From positions 1-53,487 of the forward strand of contig DBQC01000001.1 in NCBI GenBank assembly GCA_002305075.1: 53,487 bases of DNA. Direction: 5' to 3'. Made by a program: the position numbers and the translations under genes. Under the pieces are notes generated by a model. It searched no databases. It had not been told where the DNA came from and was given only the letters and a program-made list of their open reading frames with translations. This stretch comes from Ruminococcaceae bacterium UBA1404 (GTDB lineage: Bacteria; Bacillota; Clostridia; Oscillospirales; Ruminococcaceae). Each line of letters opens with the position of its first letter. The stretch's first letter is position 1. Shown one piece after another: positions 32,163 to 40,478 of this stretch.

Positions 32163-32759
32163 TTGGCCAGCGTGATGATCGATCCCGGCCATGGCCCCGG
32201 CAATCCCAACAGGGGACCCACGGGTTACCGGGAGTACGAGGGAATGTGGACACTATCGAATTTTCTTAAAGAAGCCTTAGAGCGCAGCGGTATCCGGGCC
32301 TATCTTACCCGAGCCGAGAACGAGGATCCACCTTTGCCGGCAAGGGGAAGGGCCGCAGCGGGCCACAATGTGTTTTTATCCCAGCACAGTAACGCCGCCC
32401 CCGAGGAGTTTGCGGGTCAGTTGGGGGGCACCGAGGTATACTATTCGGTGCGTCAGCCCGAAAACCGAACCTTTGCAGCCGACCTCAGCTATCAGGTGGC
32501 TCGCACCTTGGGCATCCAGAACAACGGAGCCAAAACCCGAGCCTCGGCCAGCAACCCTTCCCGGGATTACTATGCCGTGATGCGGGCGGCGGTGGATGTT
32601 GGCTGCCCCCATGTGCTGTTTTCCGAGATTGCCTATCACGACAACCCCGCCGAGGAGGCACTGCTGCTGGATGACAATATGCTCAGGGCAGCCGCCGAGG
32701 CACAGGCCGAAGTGATCAGCCGCTTTTTGGGCGTAAGCTATGTCCCCCCTCCGGGATAA
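32163..32759 (+). CDS. N-acetylmuramoyl-L-alanine amidase (Amidase_3)
   Basis: A 198-residue Amidase_3 domain with almost no flanking sequence. Zinc ligands are His in IDPGHGPG, Glu in EYEG and His in LSQHSNA, and the catalytic Glu is in FSEIAYHDN. The start is TTG at 32163, 7 nt after GGGAGG. There is no signal peptide, so it is not exported by Sec. In relatives such as CwlC, signal-less amidases lyse the mother cell at the end of sporulation, and others are prophage endolysins. No phage genes are nearby, so a sporulation-type or autolytic role is possible. It divides divergently from the aldo/keto reductase gene. Confidence 0.85.
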   Translation: MASVMIDPGHGPGNPNRGPTGYREYEGMWTLSNFLKEALERSGIRAYLTRAENEDPPLPARGRAAAGHNVFLSQHSNAAPEEFAGQLGGTEVYYSVRQPENRTFAADLSYQVARTLGIQNNGAKTRASASNPSRDYYAVMRAAVDVGCPHVLFSEIAYHDNPAEEALLLDDNMLRAAAEAQAEVISRFLGVSYVPPPG

Positions 32760-32771
32760 ATCCACCCCTCC

Positions 32772-32802
32772 AAAAACCCGTCCGTATGGGGCGGGTTTTT
32801 TA
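32772..32802 (+). terminator. terminator after amidase gene
   Basis: AAAAACCCGTCC pairs with GGGGCGGGTTTTTT across a short GTAT loop (32772-32802), allowing one G-U. It ends the amidase gene 12 nt downstream of the stop. The loop includes CCGTATGG, like other terminators in the window. Confidence 0.85.
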
Positions 32803-32898
32803 TGTTTTGGAGAGATGCCGGGAGCGGGTTGCAGTGCGTCTTTGCCTTGACGGCTTACAGCCCCGAGGATATTCTATAAGGTACAAGGAGGGGAGCTT

Positions 32899-33624
32899 AT
32901 GCAGAGCGATCAACACGACTTTTACATAGAGGAACACGCAGTGCTCTACGGGCTACTGGTGCGGGAGGCTCGAGCCTATGGCGAGGCAGGGGAGACGGCT
33001 GCCGCCGAGGCCACCCGCCGCTACGGCAGAGAGCGGGGCCAACGCATGGCCCAAAGGGCTTTGCGAGACGGCCGGGAACGCACCATGGAGGCCTATACCC
33101 AGTACGGTGAATGGAGCGACCCCCGGGGCTGGTCCCAGAGCGTTATGGTAGCTCTGAGCCCCCACTATACCACCGATGTGCTGCGCTGCGGTTGGTGCGA
33201 CAGCTGGATTAAGCACGACCTTTTAGAGCATGGACAGCTCTACTGCGCTTATGTGGACGACAGCTTGGTAACCGGTTTTAACCCGCAAAACAGCATCGAG
33301 ATTCAGTCGCTGCTCAGCCGCGGCGACGACCGCTGCCGATTTGTCTGGAAAGGCCTGCACTTTGGCAGCGAAGCCGAGGCCAAAGAGAGCGCCCAAGTGA
33401 AAAAATCCATGGCCGAGCGCAACATTAAAGATTTTCTCTATCACACGGCGCATCTTTATGCCTGCATGAACGCCACCTTTGCCGAGATGCTGGGTACCGC
33501 AGAGGCCAAAGCCATCACCGAAGCTGCTCTTGGGGCCTTTACAGAGCTATTTGGTGCCCAAAAAACCGAGCGCCTGCTCAAGGCGGCCGAGCAGAACTTC
33601 TCGGTTATTGACCAGGGACAATAA
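32899..33624 (+). CDS. L-2-amino-thiazoline-4-carboxylate hydrolase family
   Basis: A 241-residue protein resembling the ATC hydrolase family (PF14196-like). These enzymes open the ring of L-2-amino-thiazoline-4-carboxylate to N-carbamoyl-cysteine, or act on related small molecules. Typical segments are VLRCGWCDSWIKHDLLEHGQ, YCAYVDDSLVTGFNPQ and SLLSRGDDRCRFVW, with Cys/His/Asp residues suited to catalysis. No signal peptide. CAAGGAGGGGAG precedes ATG 32899. Neighbours are an amidase and an aminotransferase, both separated by terminators, so it is probably a single-gene unit. Most homologs in gut anaerobes are uncharacterised, so the exact substrate is uncertain. Confidence 0.75.
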   Translation: MQSDQHDFYIEEHAVLYGLLVREARAYGEAGETAAAEATRRYGRERGQRMAQRALRDGRERTMEAYTQYGEWSDPRGWSQSVMVALSPHYTTDVLRCGWCDSWIKHDLLEHGQLYCAYVDDSLVTGFNPQNSIEIQSLLSRGDDRCRFVWKGLHFGSEAEAKESAQVKKSMAERNIKDFLYHTAHLYACMNATFAEMLGTAEAKAITEAALGAFTELFGAQKTERLLKAAEQNFSVIDQGQ

Positions 33625-33643
33625 CCCTATCTCTAACGGTAAG

Positions 33644-33681
33644 AAGCCACCCCGTGGTCCTCTTTAGGGACAAGGTGGCTT
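33644..33681 (+). terminator. terminator-like hairpin
   Basis: AAGCCACC (33644-33651) pairs with GGTGGCTT (33674-33681), and an inner GTCC/GGGAC pair extends the stem. No clear T-tract follows. It lies 20 nt after the ATC hydrolase stop. Confidence 0.5.
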
Positions 33682-33708
33682 GATAATCGCTCTAAGATCG
33701 TGTATTAT
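33680..33708 (+). promoter_or_regulatory. promoter of the aminotransferase gene
   Basis: TTGATA (33680-33685), a 17-nt spacer and TATTAT (33703-33708) form a sigma-A-like promoter 50 nt before the start codon. It overlaps the end of the preceding hairpin by two bases. Confidence 0.65.
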
Positions 33709-33757
33709 TAAACAAAGGACAGCCTAGTGCTGCAATCATGCGAAAGAGGTGCTGGAC

Positions 33758-34969
33758 ATGCGCACAATTGAGGAGAAATTCCAAAAGCTAGGCGTTGAAA
33801 ATGCCCCCGGTCAGGAGGTGCGCCAGAAGACCGATAAAGTAGCGCTGCGAGGTGAGCCCATCCCCGGCCGGCCGGTAGACTTTTCCCACGGCGATGTGGA
33901 TGCCCATCCTCCCATCCCGGGTTCTGCCGAGCTGTTTATGTCGGGCGTGGCCCGAGGTGGTGACCAGGCTTACACCGAATACCGGGGCACCCGGTCTATT
34001 CGGGAGGATGTTGCCCGCAAGCTGAGCGCTTTTACTGGCACGGCCATCGATGCCGAGCACGAGATCATCATCACTCCGGGAACCCAGGGTGCACTGTTTA
34101 TGGCCATGGGCGCCTGCATGCGAGCGGGCGACAAAGTGGCCATTTTGGAGCCTGATTACTTTGCCAACCGCAAGCTGGTGGCGTTTTTAGAGGGCGAAGT
34201 GGTGCCCATTCCCATGGACTACCTAAACTGCCGGGAGGGCAGCGGCATAGACCTTGCCCGGCTCGAGCAGGCCTTTAAGGATGGCGTGCGGCTATTTTTG
34301 TTCTCTAACCCCAACAACCCAACCGGCGTCATTTACACCGCCGAGGAGCTTACCGCCATTGCCGAGTTAGCCAACCGCTACGGCGTTTCGGTTATTGCCG
34401 ACGAGCTTTATGCCCGTCAGGTGTTCGATAATCGGCCCTATACCCACCTCTGCGCACTCAAAAACCGTCCCGAGCAGATGGTCACCATCATCGGCCCCTC
34501 CAAAACCGAGTCGCTAAGCGGCTATCGGCTGGGTGCAGCCTTTGGCTCCTGGCAGATTATCGACCGTATGGAAAAGCTTCAGGCCATTGTTTCACTGCGA
34601 GCTCCCGGCTACTGCCAGCGGGTGCTTAAAACCTGGTTCGACGAGCCCGCCGGCTGGATGGAGGCCCGCATATTGGCCCACCGGCGCATACGGGACGACC
34701 TGATGGCCCGGCTCACCGCAGCCGAAGGTGTCTCGGTGCGACTCACCGAGGCGGGCAGCTATCTCTTTGTCAAAATGCCCCCCCTCGATGTGAGCATCGG
34801 CGAGTTTGCAAGGGCACTGCGGTTGCTGGCCGGCGTGGTGGTAACACCGGGCACCGAATTTGGCCCCCAATTTACCGACTGCTTCAGGATAAATTTCTCG
34901 CAGGACCATGCTGCGGCGGTGGACGCCATCGAGCGCACGCTCCAAATCATGGAGCGCTACAAAAAATAG
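33758..34969 (+). CDS. class I/II PLP aminotransferase
   Basis: A 403-residue fold-type I aminotransferase. The PLP lysine is in GPSKTESLSGYRLG. Other landmarks are TPGTQGALFMAMGACMRAGD, EPDYFANRKLVAFLEGEVV, FSNPNNPTGVIYTAEEL, VIADELYARQVFD and RINFSQDH with the substrate-binding Arg. ATG at 33758 follows AAAGAGG by 8 nt; a GTG at 33749 is the alternative. It is transcribed from its own promoter and ended by a strong terminator. Substrate unknown; it is not clearly an aspartate, aromatic or histidinol-phosphate aminotransferase. Confidence 0.88.
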   Translation: MRTIEEKFQKLGVENAPGQEVRQKTDKVALRGEPIPGRPVDFSHGDVDAHPPIPGSAELFMSGVARGGDQAYTEYRGTRSIREDVARKLSAFTGTAIDAEHEIIITPGTQGALFMAMGACMRAGDKVAILEPDYFANRKLVAFLEGEVVPIPMDYLNCREGSGIDLARLEQAFKDGVRLFLFSNPNNPTGVIYTAEELTAIAELANRYGVSVIADELYARQVFDNRPYTHLCALKNRPEQMVTIIGPSKTESLSGYRLGAAFGSWQIIDRMEKLQAIVSLRAPGYCQRVLKTWFDEPAGWMEARILAHRRIRDDLMARLTAAEGVSVRLTEAGSYLFVKMPPLDVSIGEFARALRLLAGVVVTPGTEFGPQFTDCFRINFSQDHAAAVDAIERTLQIMERYKK

Positions 34970-34983
34970 CAGACATCCATCTT

Positions 34984-35017
34984 AAAAGAGACGGCCCCGA
35001 ACGGGCCGTCTCTTTTT
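34984..35017 (+). terminator. strong terminator
   Basis: AAAAGAGACGGCCC pairs with GGGCCGTCTCTTTTT around CGAAC (34984-35017), 15 nt after the aminotransferase stop. Confidence 0.9.
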
Positions 35018-35088
35018 CAAATGGACGCCCTTTTGTCCGGCGGCTGTCTGTGTTATGATAGAGCCATTACCCCAAGGAGGCGTTTTAT

Positions 35089-35775
35089 ATGCTTAAGGCC
35101 GTATTGTTCGACCTTGACCACACCCTCTACGACCGGGAGGCCAGTCTGCGCAAGATGGCCCAGCCGCTGCGGGAAGCTCTGTCCATCCCCGAGCCGGTCG
35201 AGGTGATTACCGAGGCACTGTTGGGTTGCGAGCGCTATTTTTACAACGAGGATTTTACCTACGGCGGAGCGGCGGCCATTTATCCCCATCTTTGCCATCG
35301 CCTTACGCTGCCCGAGTTTGAGGCCTATAACCGCTTTGTCATCGAGCAGCTACCCCTCTATGTGCAGCCCTATCCCTTTACCCACTCCCTCCTTGAGGAG
35401 GTGCGTAAGCTGGGCCTTAGAGTGGGCATGGTCACCAACGGTCGGCGCAGTATGCAGCTGGTTAAGATAGAAACGCTGGGCATCACCGACCTCATCGACC
35501 ATCTTGTCTGCCCCGACGATGTGGGTGTGCTCAAGCCCGACCCTGCCATCTTCTTGCATTGTGCCCAGAGTCTGGGCGTCCGCCCCGAGGCCTGTATGTA
35601 TGTGGGGGACAACCCCCTCGACGATATTCAGGGCGCCATTGCTGCCGGCATGATCAGTGCATGGGTTCGGGGCGATCGCCCCTTTCCCGACCATCTGACA
35701 TCCCCCGACCTCGCGATAGACAGCGTGGACGAGCTGCGCCATATTTTGCCCGGCTATCCTAGTGCGAGCCGCTGA
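35089..35775 (+). CDS. HAD-superfamily phosphatase
   Basis: A 228-residue HAD subfamily IA hydrolase. Motif I is FDLDHTLYD (nucleophile and acid Asp), motif II VTNGR, motif III LKPDPAIF and motif IV YVGDNPLDDIQGA. An alpha-helical cap lies between about residues 15 and 90. Such enzymes dephosphorylate small metabolites such as sugar phosphates, phosphoglycolate or nucleotides; specificity cannot be read here. AAGGAGGCG precedes ATG 35089. The following DUF4253 gene starts 41 nt downstream and may be co-transcribed. Confidence 0.88.
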   Translation: MLKAVLFDLDHTLYDREASLRKMAQPLREALSIPEPVEVITEALLGCERYFYNEDFTYGGAAAIYPHLCHRLTLPEFEAYNRFVIEQLPLYVQPYPFTHSLLEEVRKLGLRVGMVTNGRRSMQLVKIETLGITDLIDHLVCPDDVGVLKPDPAIFLHCAQSLGVRPEACMYVGDNPLDDIQGAIAAGMISAWVRGDRPFPDHLTSPDLAIDSVDELRHILPGYPSASR

Positions 35776-35815
35776 CATGGCCGGACGGCTTATCTCTCTA
35801 TAACAGGAGGCGCCC

Positions 35816-36622
35816 ATGGGATTTATCAGAAGGCTGCTTAAAGGGCGGCGTGCGCCTGAGCCGCCCGCTGCTCCCTCGGTCGAAGCTGAGGCCATTATGG
35901 TCCGCCTTGATTGCCCCTGCCGATGGATATGTACCGACGGCCTAAACCCCGAGGATGTGACCGAGCTCTATAAAACCCGTTTGGCCGAGGGGCAGGAGGG
36001 AGGCTTTATTCCCCTTATGGTGCTGCCCTCGCCGCTGCTTGCCGAAATGCTCGAGATGCAGGCCGAGCGGGAGAGCAACATGGGCCTTACCCCCGCCGAG
36101 AGCCGCCGCCGTATGATCGATGCGGCCGCCCGCATTGACACGGCTGCCTTCATACGCCGGCGCTACGAGGCCGCACTCCCGCCCGAGCCCGACTTTTCCG
36201 ATAATAGCCTTATGGGGGCCATGGCCGATGGAAACCCCCTGCACAGCTTTGTCTCGGTACGGGATATTGCCGCCCAGCGGCTGGTGCCCGAGCTGATTTT
36301 AGCCGATATCCCCACCCGGCAGCCCGCCCATCTGCCGGCATGGCTGCCCATGGGCAGCTATTTAAGCGGTCCCTCGCCCGAGGAGCAAATTGCGCTGTTT
36401 GCCCACTGGCAGGAGCATTTTGGCTGCCTGCCCGCTGTGGTAAGCTGCGACAGCTGGGAGTGCTATGTCACACGTCCGCCCATCTCGACCGCTGTGGCGC
36501 TGGGCCTTGCAAAGGAGCAGATGGCCTTTTGCCCCGAGCTGGTTTACCAGGGTATGGGCACCCTAGGCGCACTGGCCCACAGCCTGCTCGATGCACCGGT
36601 GTGGTGCTTCTGGTGGGGTTAA
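35816..36622 (+). CDS. DUF4253 protein
   Basis: A 268-residue cytoplasmic protein with the DUF4253 domain in its C-terminal part: HWQEHFGCLPAVVSCDSWEC, then YVTRPPISTAVALGLAKEQM, AFCPELVYQGMGTLGALA and a Trp-rich end (VWCFWWG). The N-terminal 120 residues are mostly helical. DUF4253 has no known biochemical role; it is found in many bacteria, often near toxin-immunity or unknown genes. AGGAGGCGCC precedes ATG 35816. No toxin is seen nearby; the only close neighbour is the HAD phosphatase. Confidence 0.75.
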   Translation: MGFIRRLLKGRRAPEPPAAPSVEAEAIMVRLDCPCRWICTDGLNPEDVTELYKTRLAEGQEGGFIPLMVLPSPLLAEMLEMQAERESNMGLTPAESRRRMIDAAARIDTAAFIRRRYEAALPPEPDFSDNSLMGAMADGNPLHSFVSVRDIAAQRLVPELILADIPTRQPAHLPAWLPMGSYLSGPSPEEQIALFAHWQEHFGCLPAVVSCDSWECYVTRPPISTAVALGLAKEQMAFCPELVYQGMGTLGALAHSLLDAPVWCFWWG

Positions 36623-36634
36623 GTGCACACATAC

Positions 36635-36680
36635 AAAAAACTGCGGCACTGCCTTAGTTGGCAGTGCCGCAACTTTTATT
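36635..36680. terminator. terminator between convergent genes
   Basis: TGCGGCACTGCC (36642-36653) pairs with GGCAGTGCCGCA (36660-36671), with AAAAAA before and TTTTATT after. It can stop the DUF4253 transcript and the converging flavoprotein transcript. Confidence 0.85.
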
Positions 36681-36714
36681 GGGCTATTTAGGCTAAACCG
36701 GTGCTTAAACGGGC

Positions 36715-38634
36715 TTAGGAAGCCTTGGCCGCGCTCTCGCCGGCAATTCTGCCGAACACAAAGACATCGGCGATGGCGTTGCCGCCCAGACGGTTGCCGG
36801 CGTGGATGCCGCCGGTGACCTCGCCGGCCGCATAGAGACCGGGGATGATGTCGCCGTCTTCATTGAGCACATGACAGCTGGTGTCGATAACCACGCCGCC
36901 CATGGTGTGGTGGCTGGAGGGGCTGAGCACACGGGCCATGTAGGGAGCCTCGATATAGGCCGAGAATACATTCTTGCCAAACTCGGGGTCAACACCTTCG
37001 CGCACATAGCCGTTGTACTTTTCAACTTCCGCCTCAAGCGCATCGGCGGGAACATTAATCATCTCGGCCAGCTCGGCAAGAGTGTCGGCGGCAAATACCA
37101 TGTTGGTGCCGTCGTCCACACGGGCGAGCTGATTGAAAATATCCTCAGACTGGCTCTTAATCTCGTAGAACACGCCGCCTACGCCAAAGGCTGCCTTGGA
37201 GATGACATCGCGCTCGGCATACTCGTTGGTAAAGCGGGTACCATCTGGGCCGATATACATAACATTGTTGCCGGCGCCCAGAGCAAGCTGGCCATTGTCG
37301 GCCCAGCCGATGGGCATAAGCTGCGCAAACTCCATACCGGTAAGGGCAGCGCCTACCTCAAGGGCCATGTTGATGCCGTCGCCCACAGAGCCGCTCACAT
37401 TGGTGGTTTTAATGTCTGCGCTCAGCTCGGGCCAGTAGTTGTTGTACTCGATGACCATCTCGCTGTTGGCAGCAAAGCCACCGGTGGTCAGAACAACGCT
37501 CTTGGCACGCACTTCAACAGGGGTGCCGTCGGCCATGGTGCCGGTAACGCCCACAACCTTGCCATCCTCGCTGATAAGCTTCTCGGCACGGGTGTTGTAG
37601 ATAATTTCGCCGCCGTTATCGAGTATCACCTTGGTGGTGGGATCGAACAGGTCGACCTGGTTGTTGGTAGCCGGACCGAGGGCGCGCTTCCACATAGAAC
37701 CAATGGGCTCACCAAGGGTCTCTCTAAATTTGCCGCCCATGCTCTCAAGCCAAGCAGCAGACTTGGGGCTCTCTTCGCAGAGGGTTCTGACAAACTCATA
37801 CTTGCCATAGATCCAGTTGCCGTCCAGATCCTGACGCAGGCCGCCGAAGTAGGTCTGTATAATGTGCAGCTCCACCGAGTCGAACATCGTGCTGGTGTCG
37901 CCGGCAAGATACTCTTTAATCTGGCCCTGCAGGGTGACAAGGGTCTCGTCGTAGCCCTCGGGCAGTTCGGCAGGATCATACTCAAGGAAGGCGCGCAGGC
38001 TGTCTTCCTGGCCGGTCATAGAAGGGGTGGCTGCAACCTTCTCGGGAATAACGGCGTTCCATGTGGTAGAGCCGCCGCCCGAAGCCAGGGTGTTGCCGCC
38101 GAGGGCCGCGGTCTTCTCAAGAAGAACCACAGAGGCACCGTTCTGCACGGCGCTGGCAGCCGCTGCGACACCCGCACCGCCGCCGCCTACGACCACTACA
38201 TCCACTTCGCGGACAATGGGCTCGCCGGCCTTCTTCTCAATGGCTACGGCCTTAAGGGCTTCGGCGTCGCCACCGGCCTGATTGACACAGTTGGCCACGG
38301 CAGCCAGAATGGCGTTGCTTGTGACGGTGGCACCGGCAACGGTGTCGATACCCAGCGACTGATACTCCACAATGGCGGCCGGAATGTCGGCTATGGGAGC
38401 GTCGGAAATGCCAGGGCTTTCACTGTGCTCGGTGACCTCAACAGCTGTGATGGCGTCCTCCGAAAAGTCCACCTTTACGGTTACAAGGCCGTTATGGCCC
38501 CGCTCGGTGGCGGTGTAGCTGCCGGCTGTATAAGCCGTTGCTTCGGGTTCTTTAGGCTTAGAGCAAGCGGCCAAAGACAGAGCCATGACCAGCACCAGCC
38601 CCAGGCTAAGTACCCTTTTAAACGATGACTTCAT
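36715..38634 (-). CDS. surface flavoprotein reductase (FMN-bind and FAD domains)
   Basis: A 639-residue lipoprotein related to fumarate/urocanate-type reductases. Signal peptide MKSSFKRVLSLGLVLVMALS is followed by lipobox LAAC. An FMN-binding domain (about 30-120) has VAGATVTSN, with the Thr that ApbE flavinylates covalently. The FAD domain begins VDVVVVGGGGAGVAAAASA, then EKTAALGGNTLASGGG, and ends near HTMGGVVIDT, PGLYAAGEVTGG and NRLGGNAIADVFVFGRIAGE. AAAGGAGG precedes ATG 38634. Enzymes of this form receive electrons at the cell surface from a flavin-based extracellular transfer chain and reduce an acceptor such as fumarate, urocanate or an unsaturated acid. The acceptor here is unknown; no cytochrome or transport genes are nearby. 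Confidence 0.88.
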   Translation of the reverse strand: MKSSFKRVLSLGLVLVMALSLAACSKPKEPEATAYTAGSYTATERGHNGLVTVKVDFSEDAITAVEVTEHSESPGISDAPIADIPAAIVEYQSLGIDTVAGATVTSNAILAAVANCVNQAGGDAEALKAVAIEKKAGEPIVREVDVVVVGGGGAGVAAAASAVQNGASVVLLEKTAALGGNTLASGGGSTTWNAVIPEKVAATPSMTGQEDSLRAFLEYDPAELPEGYDETLVTLQGQIKEYLAGDTSTMFDSVELHIIQTYFGGLRQDLDGNWIYGKYEFVRTLCEESPKSAAWLESMGGKFRETLGEPIGSMWKRALGPATNNQVDLFDPTTKVILDNGGEIIYNTRAEKLISEDGKVVGVTGTMADGTPVEVRAKSVVLTTGGFAANSEMVIEYNNYWPELSADIKTTNVSGSVGDGINMALEVGAALTGMEFAQLMPIGWADNGQLALGAGNNVMYIGPDGTRFTNEYAERDVISKAAFGVGGVFYEIKSQSEDIFNQLARVDDGTNMVFAADTLAELAEMINVPADALEAEVEKYNGYVREGVDPEFGKNVFSAYIEAPYMARVLSPSSHHTMGGVVIDTSCHVLNEDGDIIPGLYAAGEVTGGIHAGNRLGGNAIADVFVFGRIAGESAAKAS

Positions 38635-38659
38635 GTTAGAACCTCCTTTTTTGTTTCGG

Positions 38660-38701
38660 CAGGCGTATCTTTAATAACATAATAAAAAACACGCCTGACA
38701 A
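38660..38701 (-). promoter_or_regulatory. possible promoter and inverted repeat of flavoprotein gene
   Basis: On the minus strand TTGTCA (38701-38696), 18 nt and TTATTA (38677-38672) may be a promoter. CAGGCGT (38660-38666) and ACGCCTG (38691-38697) form an inverted repeat that spans the promoter core, so it could be an operator or part of a leader hairpin. Confidence 0.4.
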
Positions 38702-39032
38702 AAAATGCGGTGTGTGAAAGAAGCGTGAAATGATGGTGAATGTTATTTGAGTATAATGGGTTGTCAGGTTTATGTCAAGCTTTATAGTTTTACAAATTTA
38801 TGAACAAATTATGCATTTGCCTTCAACCGTCTTTGTGAGGGGACCGGCCGCAGTGCAAAGACACTTCAAAGCTGCATCAAAATGCAAAAACCCCTGTATT
38901 ATCTTGGGTTTTAGGCCATGGCTCAAAGCATATAACCTTAAAAGTCGCACTTTTATTACAGCCAAACTTATGATATACTCATTCGGTAGCAAATGACCCA
39001 TTATTCGACCCCTTAAGGAAAGACGAGATACT
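38702..39032. other. intergenic region before miaB
   Basis: Non-coding as far as I can see. It is AT-rich and holds AAAACCC/GGGTTTT (about 38890-38913), a weak hairpin without a T-tract. TATACT (38975-38980), with the TATGAT overlapping it, could be a -10 element for miaB, but no good -35 hexamer precedes it. Confidence 0.35.
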
Positions 39033-40415
39033 GTGAAAATATTAGAGAACACCCAATTTGAGCTTGCGGCCGCCATGCTGCAGGCGCATTACGAAAGTCA
39101 ACCCCTTGCCTTTGTTCATTCCTATGGCTGCCAGCAGAATGTCAGCGATGGCGAGCGCCTCAGAGGCAGCCTTCTCAGGATGGGCTTCGGACTTACCGAC
39201 GACCAGAACGAGGCCGACCTTATCCTGCTCAACACCTGCGCCGTGCGCGAGACAGCCGAGGACCGGGTGTGGGGCCATCTCGGCGCACTCAAGGGCCTCA
39301 AGCGCCAGCGCCCCGAGCTTATGATTGCGCTCTGCGGCTGCATGACCCAGCGGGAGGAAGTCTCCGAGCGGGTCCGCCGCAGCTTTCCCTATGTGGATCT
39401 GGTGTTTGGCACGGGTGCCATCCATATGTTGCCCCAGCTTATTTGCCAGCGGCTCTCGGATAAAAAGCCCGTGTTTTACAGCAGCGACCAGCCCCGTGTG
39501 GTGGAAGGTTTGCCCATCGAGCGGGAGGGCAGCGTCAAAGCCTGGCTGCCCATTATGCAGGGCTGCGACAACTTTTGCAGCTACTGCATTGTGCCCTATA
39601 CCCGTGGCCGAGAGGTCAGCCGTGCTCCCGAGGCCGTGCTGGCCGAGGCGCAGGAAATTCTTGCGGCGGGCTACCGGGAGATTACTTTGCTCGGGCAGAA
39701 TGTAAACTCCTATGGCAAGGGCCTTCTGGAACCCATCGACTTTGGCGGGCTGATCAAGCGGCTCGACAGTCTGCCCGGCGACTGGTGGCTTCGCTTTATG
39801 ACCAGCCACCCCAAGGACTGCACCGAGGCGCTCATCGACACGATTGCCCGCAGCCGCCATGTGGCTCGGCATATTCACCTGCCGGTTCAGAGCGGCTCGA
39901 ACCGGATGCTAAAGGCCATGAACCGCCACTACACCGTCGAGAGCTACCTTGCGCTTATAGACTACGCTCGGCGCACAATTCCCGGCGTCACCTTTTCAAG
40001 CGATATTATTGTAGGCTTTCCCGGCGAAAGCGAGGAAGACTTTGCCGCCACGCTGTCGCTGGTCGAGCGGGTGGGCTTTAACGCTTTGTTTACCTTTATT
40101 TACTCTAAGCGCAACGGCACCCCGGCTGCCGACCTGCCCGACCCCATTGCATACAGCGAAAAATCGGCCCGGATGCAGCGCCTGCTCGACACCCAGTCGG
40201 CCATAGGTGCCCGGCTTAACGCAGCCCAGATAGGCAAAACGCTGCGGGTGCTCACCGAGGGTCCCGGCCGCTCGGAGGACGGAACACTAATGGGCCGAAC
40301 CGAGCACAATACCATTGTGGAGTTTACAGGCGGGGCCGACCTCATTGGCCAGTTTGTAGAGGTTACCATAGAGCGAGCGCAAAACTGGGCGCTTTTTGGA
40401 AGGCTAGCGATATAG
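39033..40415 (+). CDS. miaB: tRNA methylthiotransferase MiaB
   Basis: A 460-residue radical SAM enzyme that adds the 2-methylthio group to isopentenyladenosine-37 in tRNAs. The N-terminal UPF0004 domain has YGCQQNVSDGERLRG, NTCAVRETAEDRVWGHLG and CGCMTQREE with the three auxiliary-cluster Cys. The radical SAM motif is CDNFCSYC, followed by GREVSR. LPVQSGSNRMLKAMNRHYT and DIIVGFPGESEEDF follow, and a C-terminal TRAM-like region covers about 395-458. The start is GTG 39033, with AAGGA about 14 nt upstream. It is the first gene of a long plus-strand run. The partner enzyme MiaA, which acts just before it, is encoded four genes downstream. Confidence 0.96.
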   Translation: MKILENTQFELAAAMLQAHYESQPLAFVHSYGCQQNVSDGERLRGSLLRMGFGLTDDQNEADLILLNTCAVRETAEDRVWGHLGALKGLKRQRPELMIALCGCMTQREEVSERVRRSFPYVDLVFGTGAIHMLPQLICQRLSDKKPVFYSSDQPRVVEGLPIEREGSVKAWLPIMQGCDNFCSYCIVPYTRGREVSRAPEAVLAEAQEILAAGYREITLLGQNVNSYGKGLLEPIDFGGLIKRLDSLPGDWWLRFMTSHPKDCTEALIDTIARSRHVARHIHLPVQSGSNRMLKAMNRHYTVESYLALIDYARRTIPGVTFSSDIIVGFPGESEEDFAATLSLVERVGFNALFTFIYSKRNGTPAADLPDPIAYSEKSARMQRLLDTQSAIGARLNAAQIGKTLRVLTEGPGRSEDGTLMGRTEHNTIVEFTGGADLIGQFVEVTIERAQNWALFGRLAI

Positions 40416-40478
40416 CCTGTCTTACAGGGTACACTTTGTATTAAATATAAACCAACAAAAAACAGGAGGCTATCGGTT

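Noticed and set aside
36802..38628. 608-codon open frame on the plus strand
   Set aside because: It is the antisense shadow of the flavoprotein gene, created by GC-rich codon use; it has no ribosome site and no recognisable domain.
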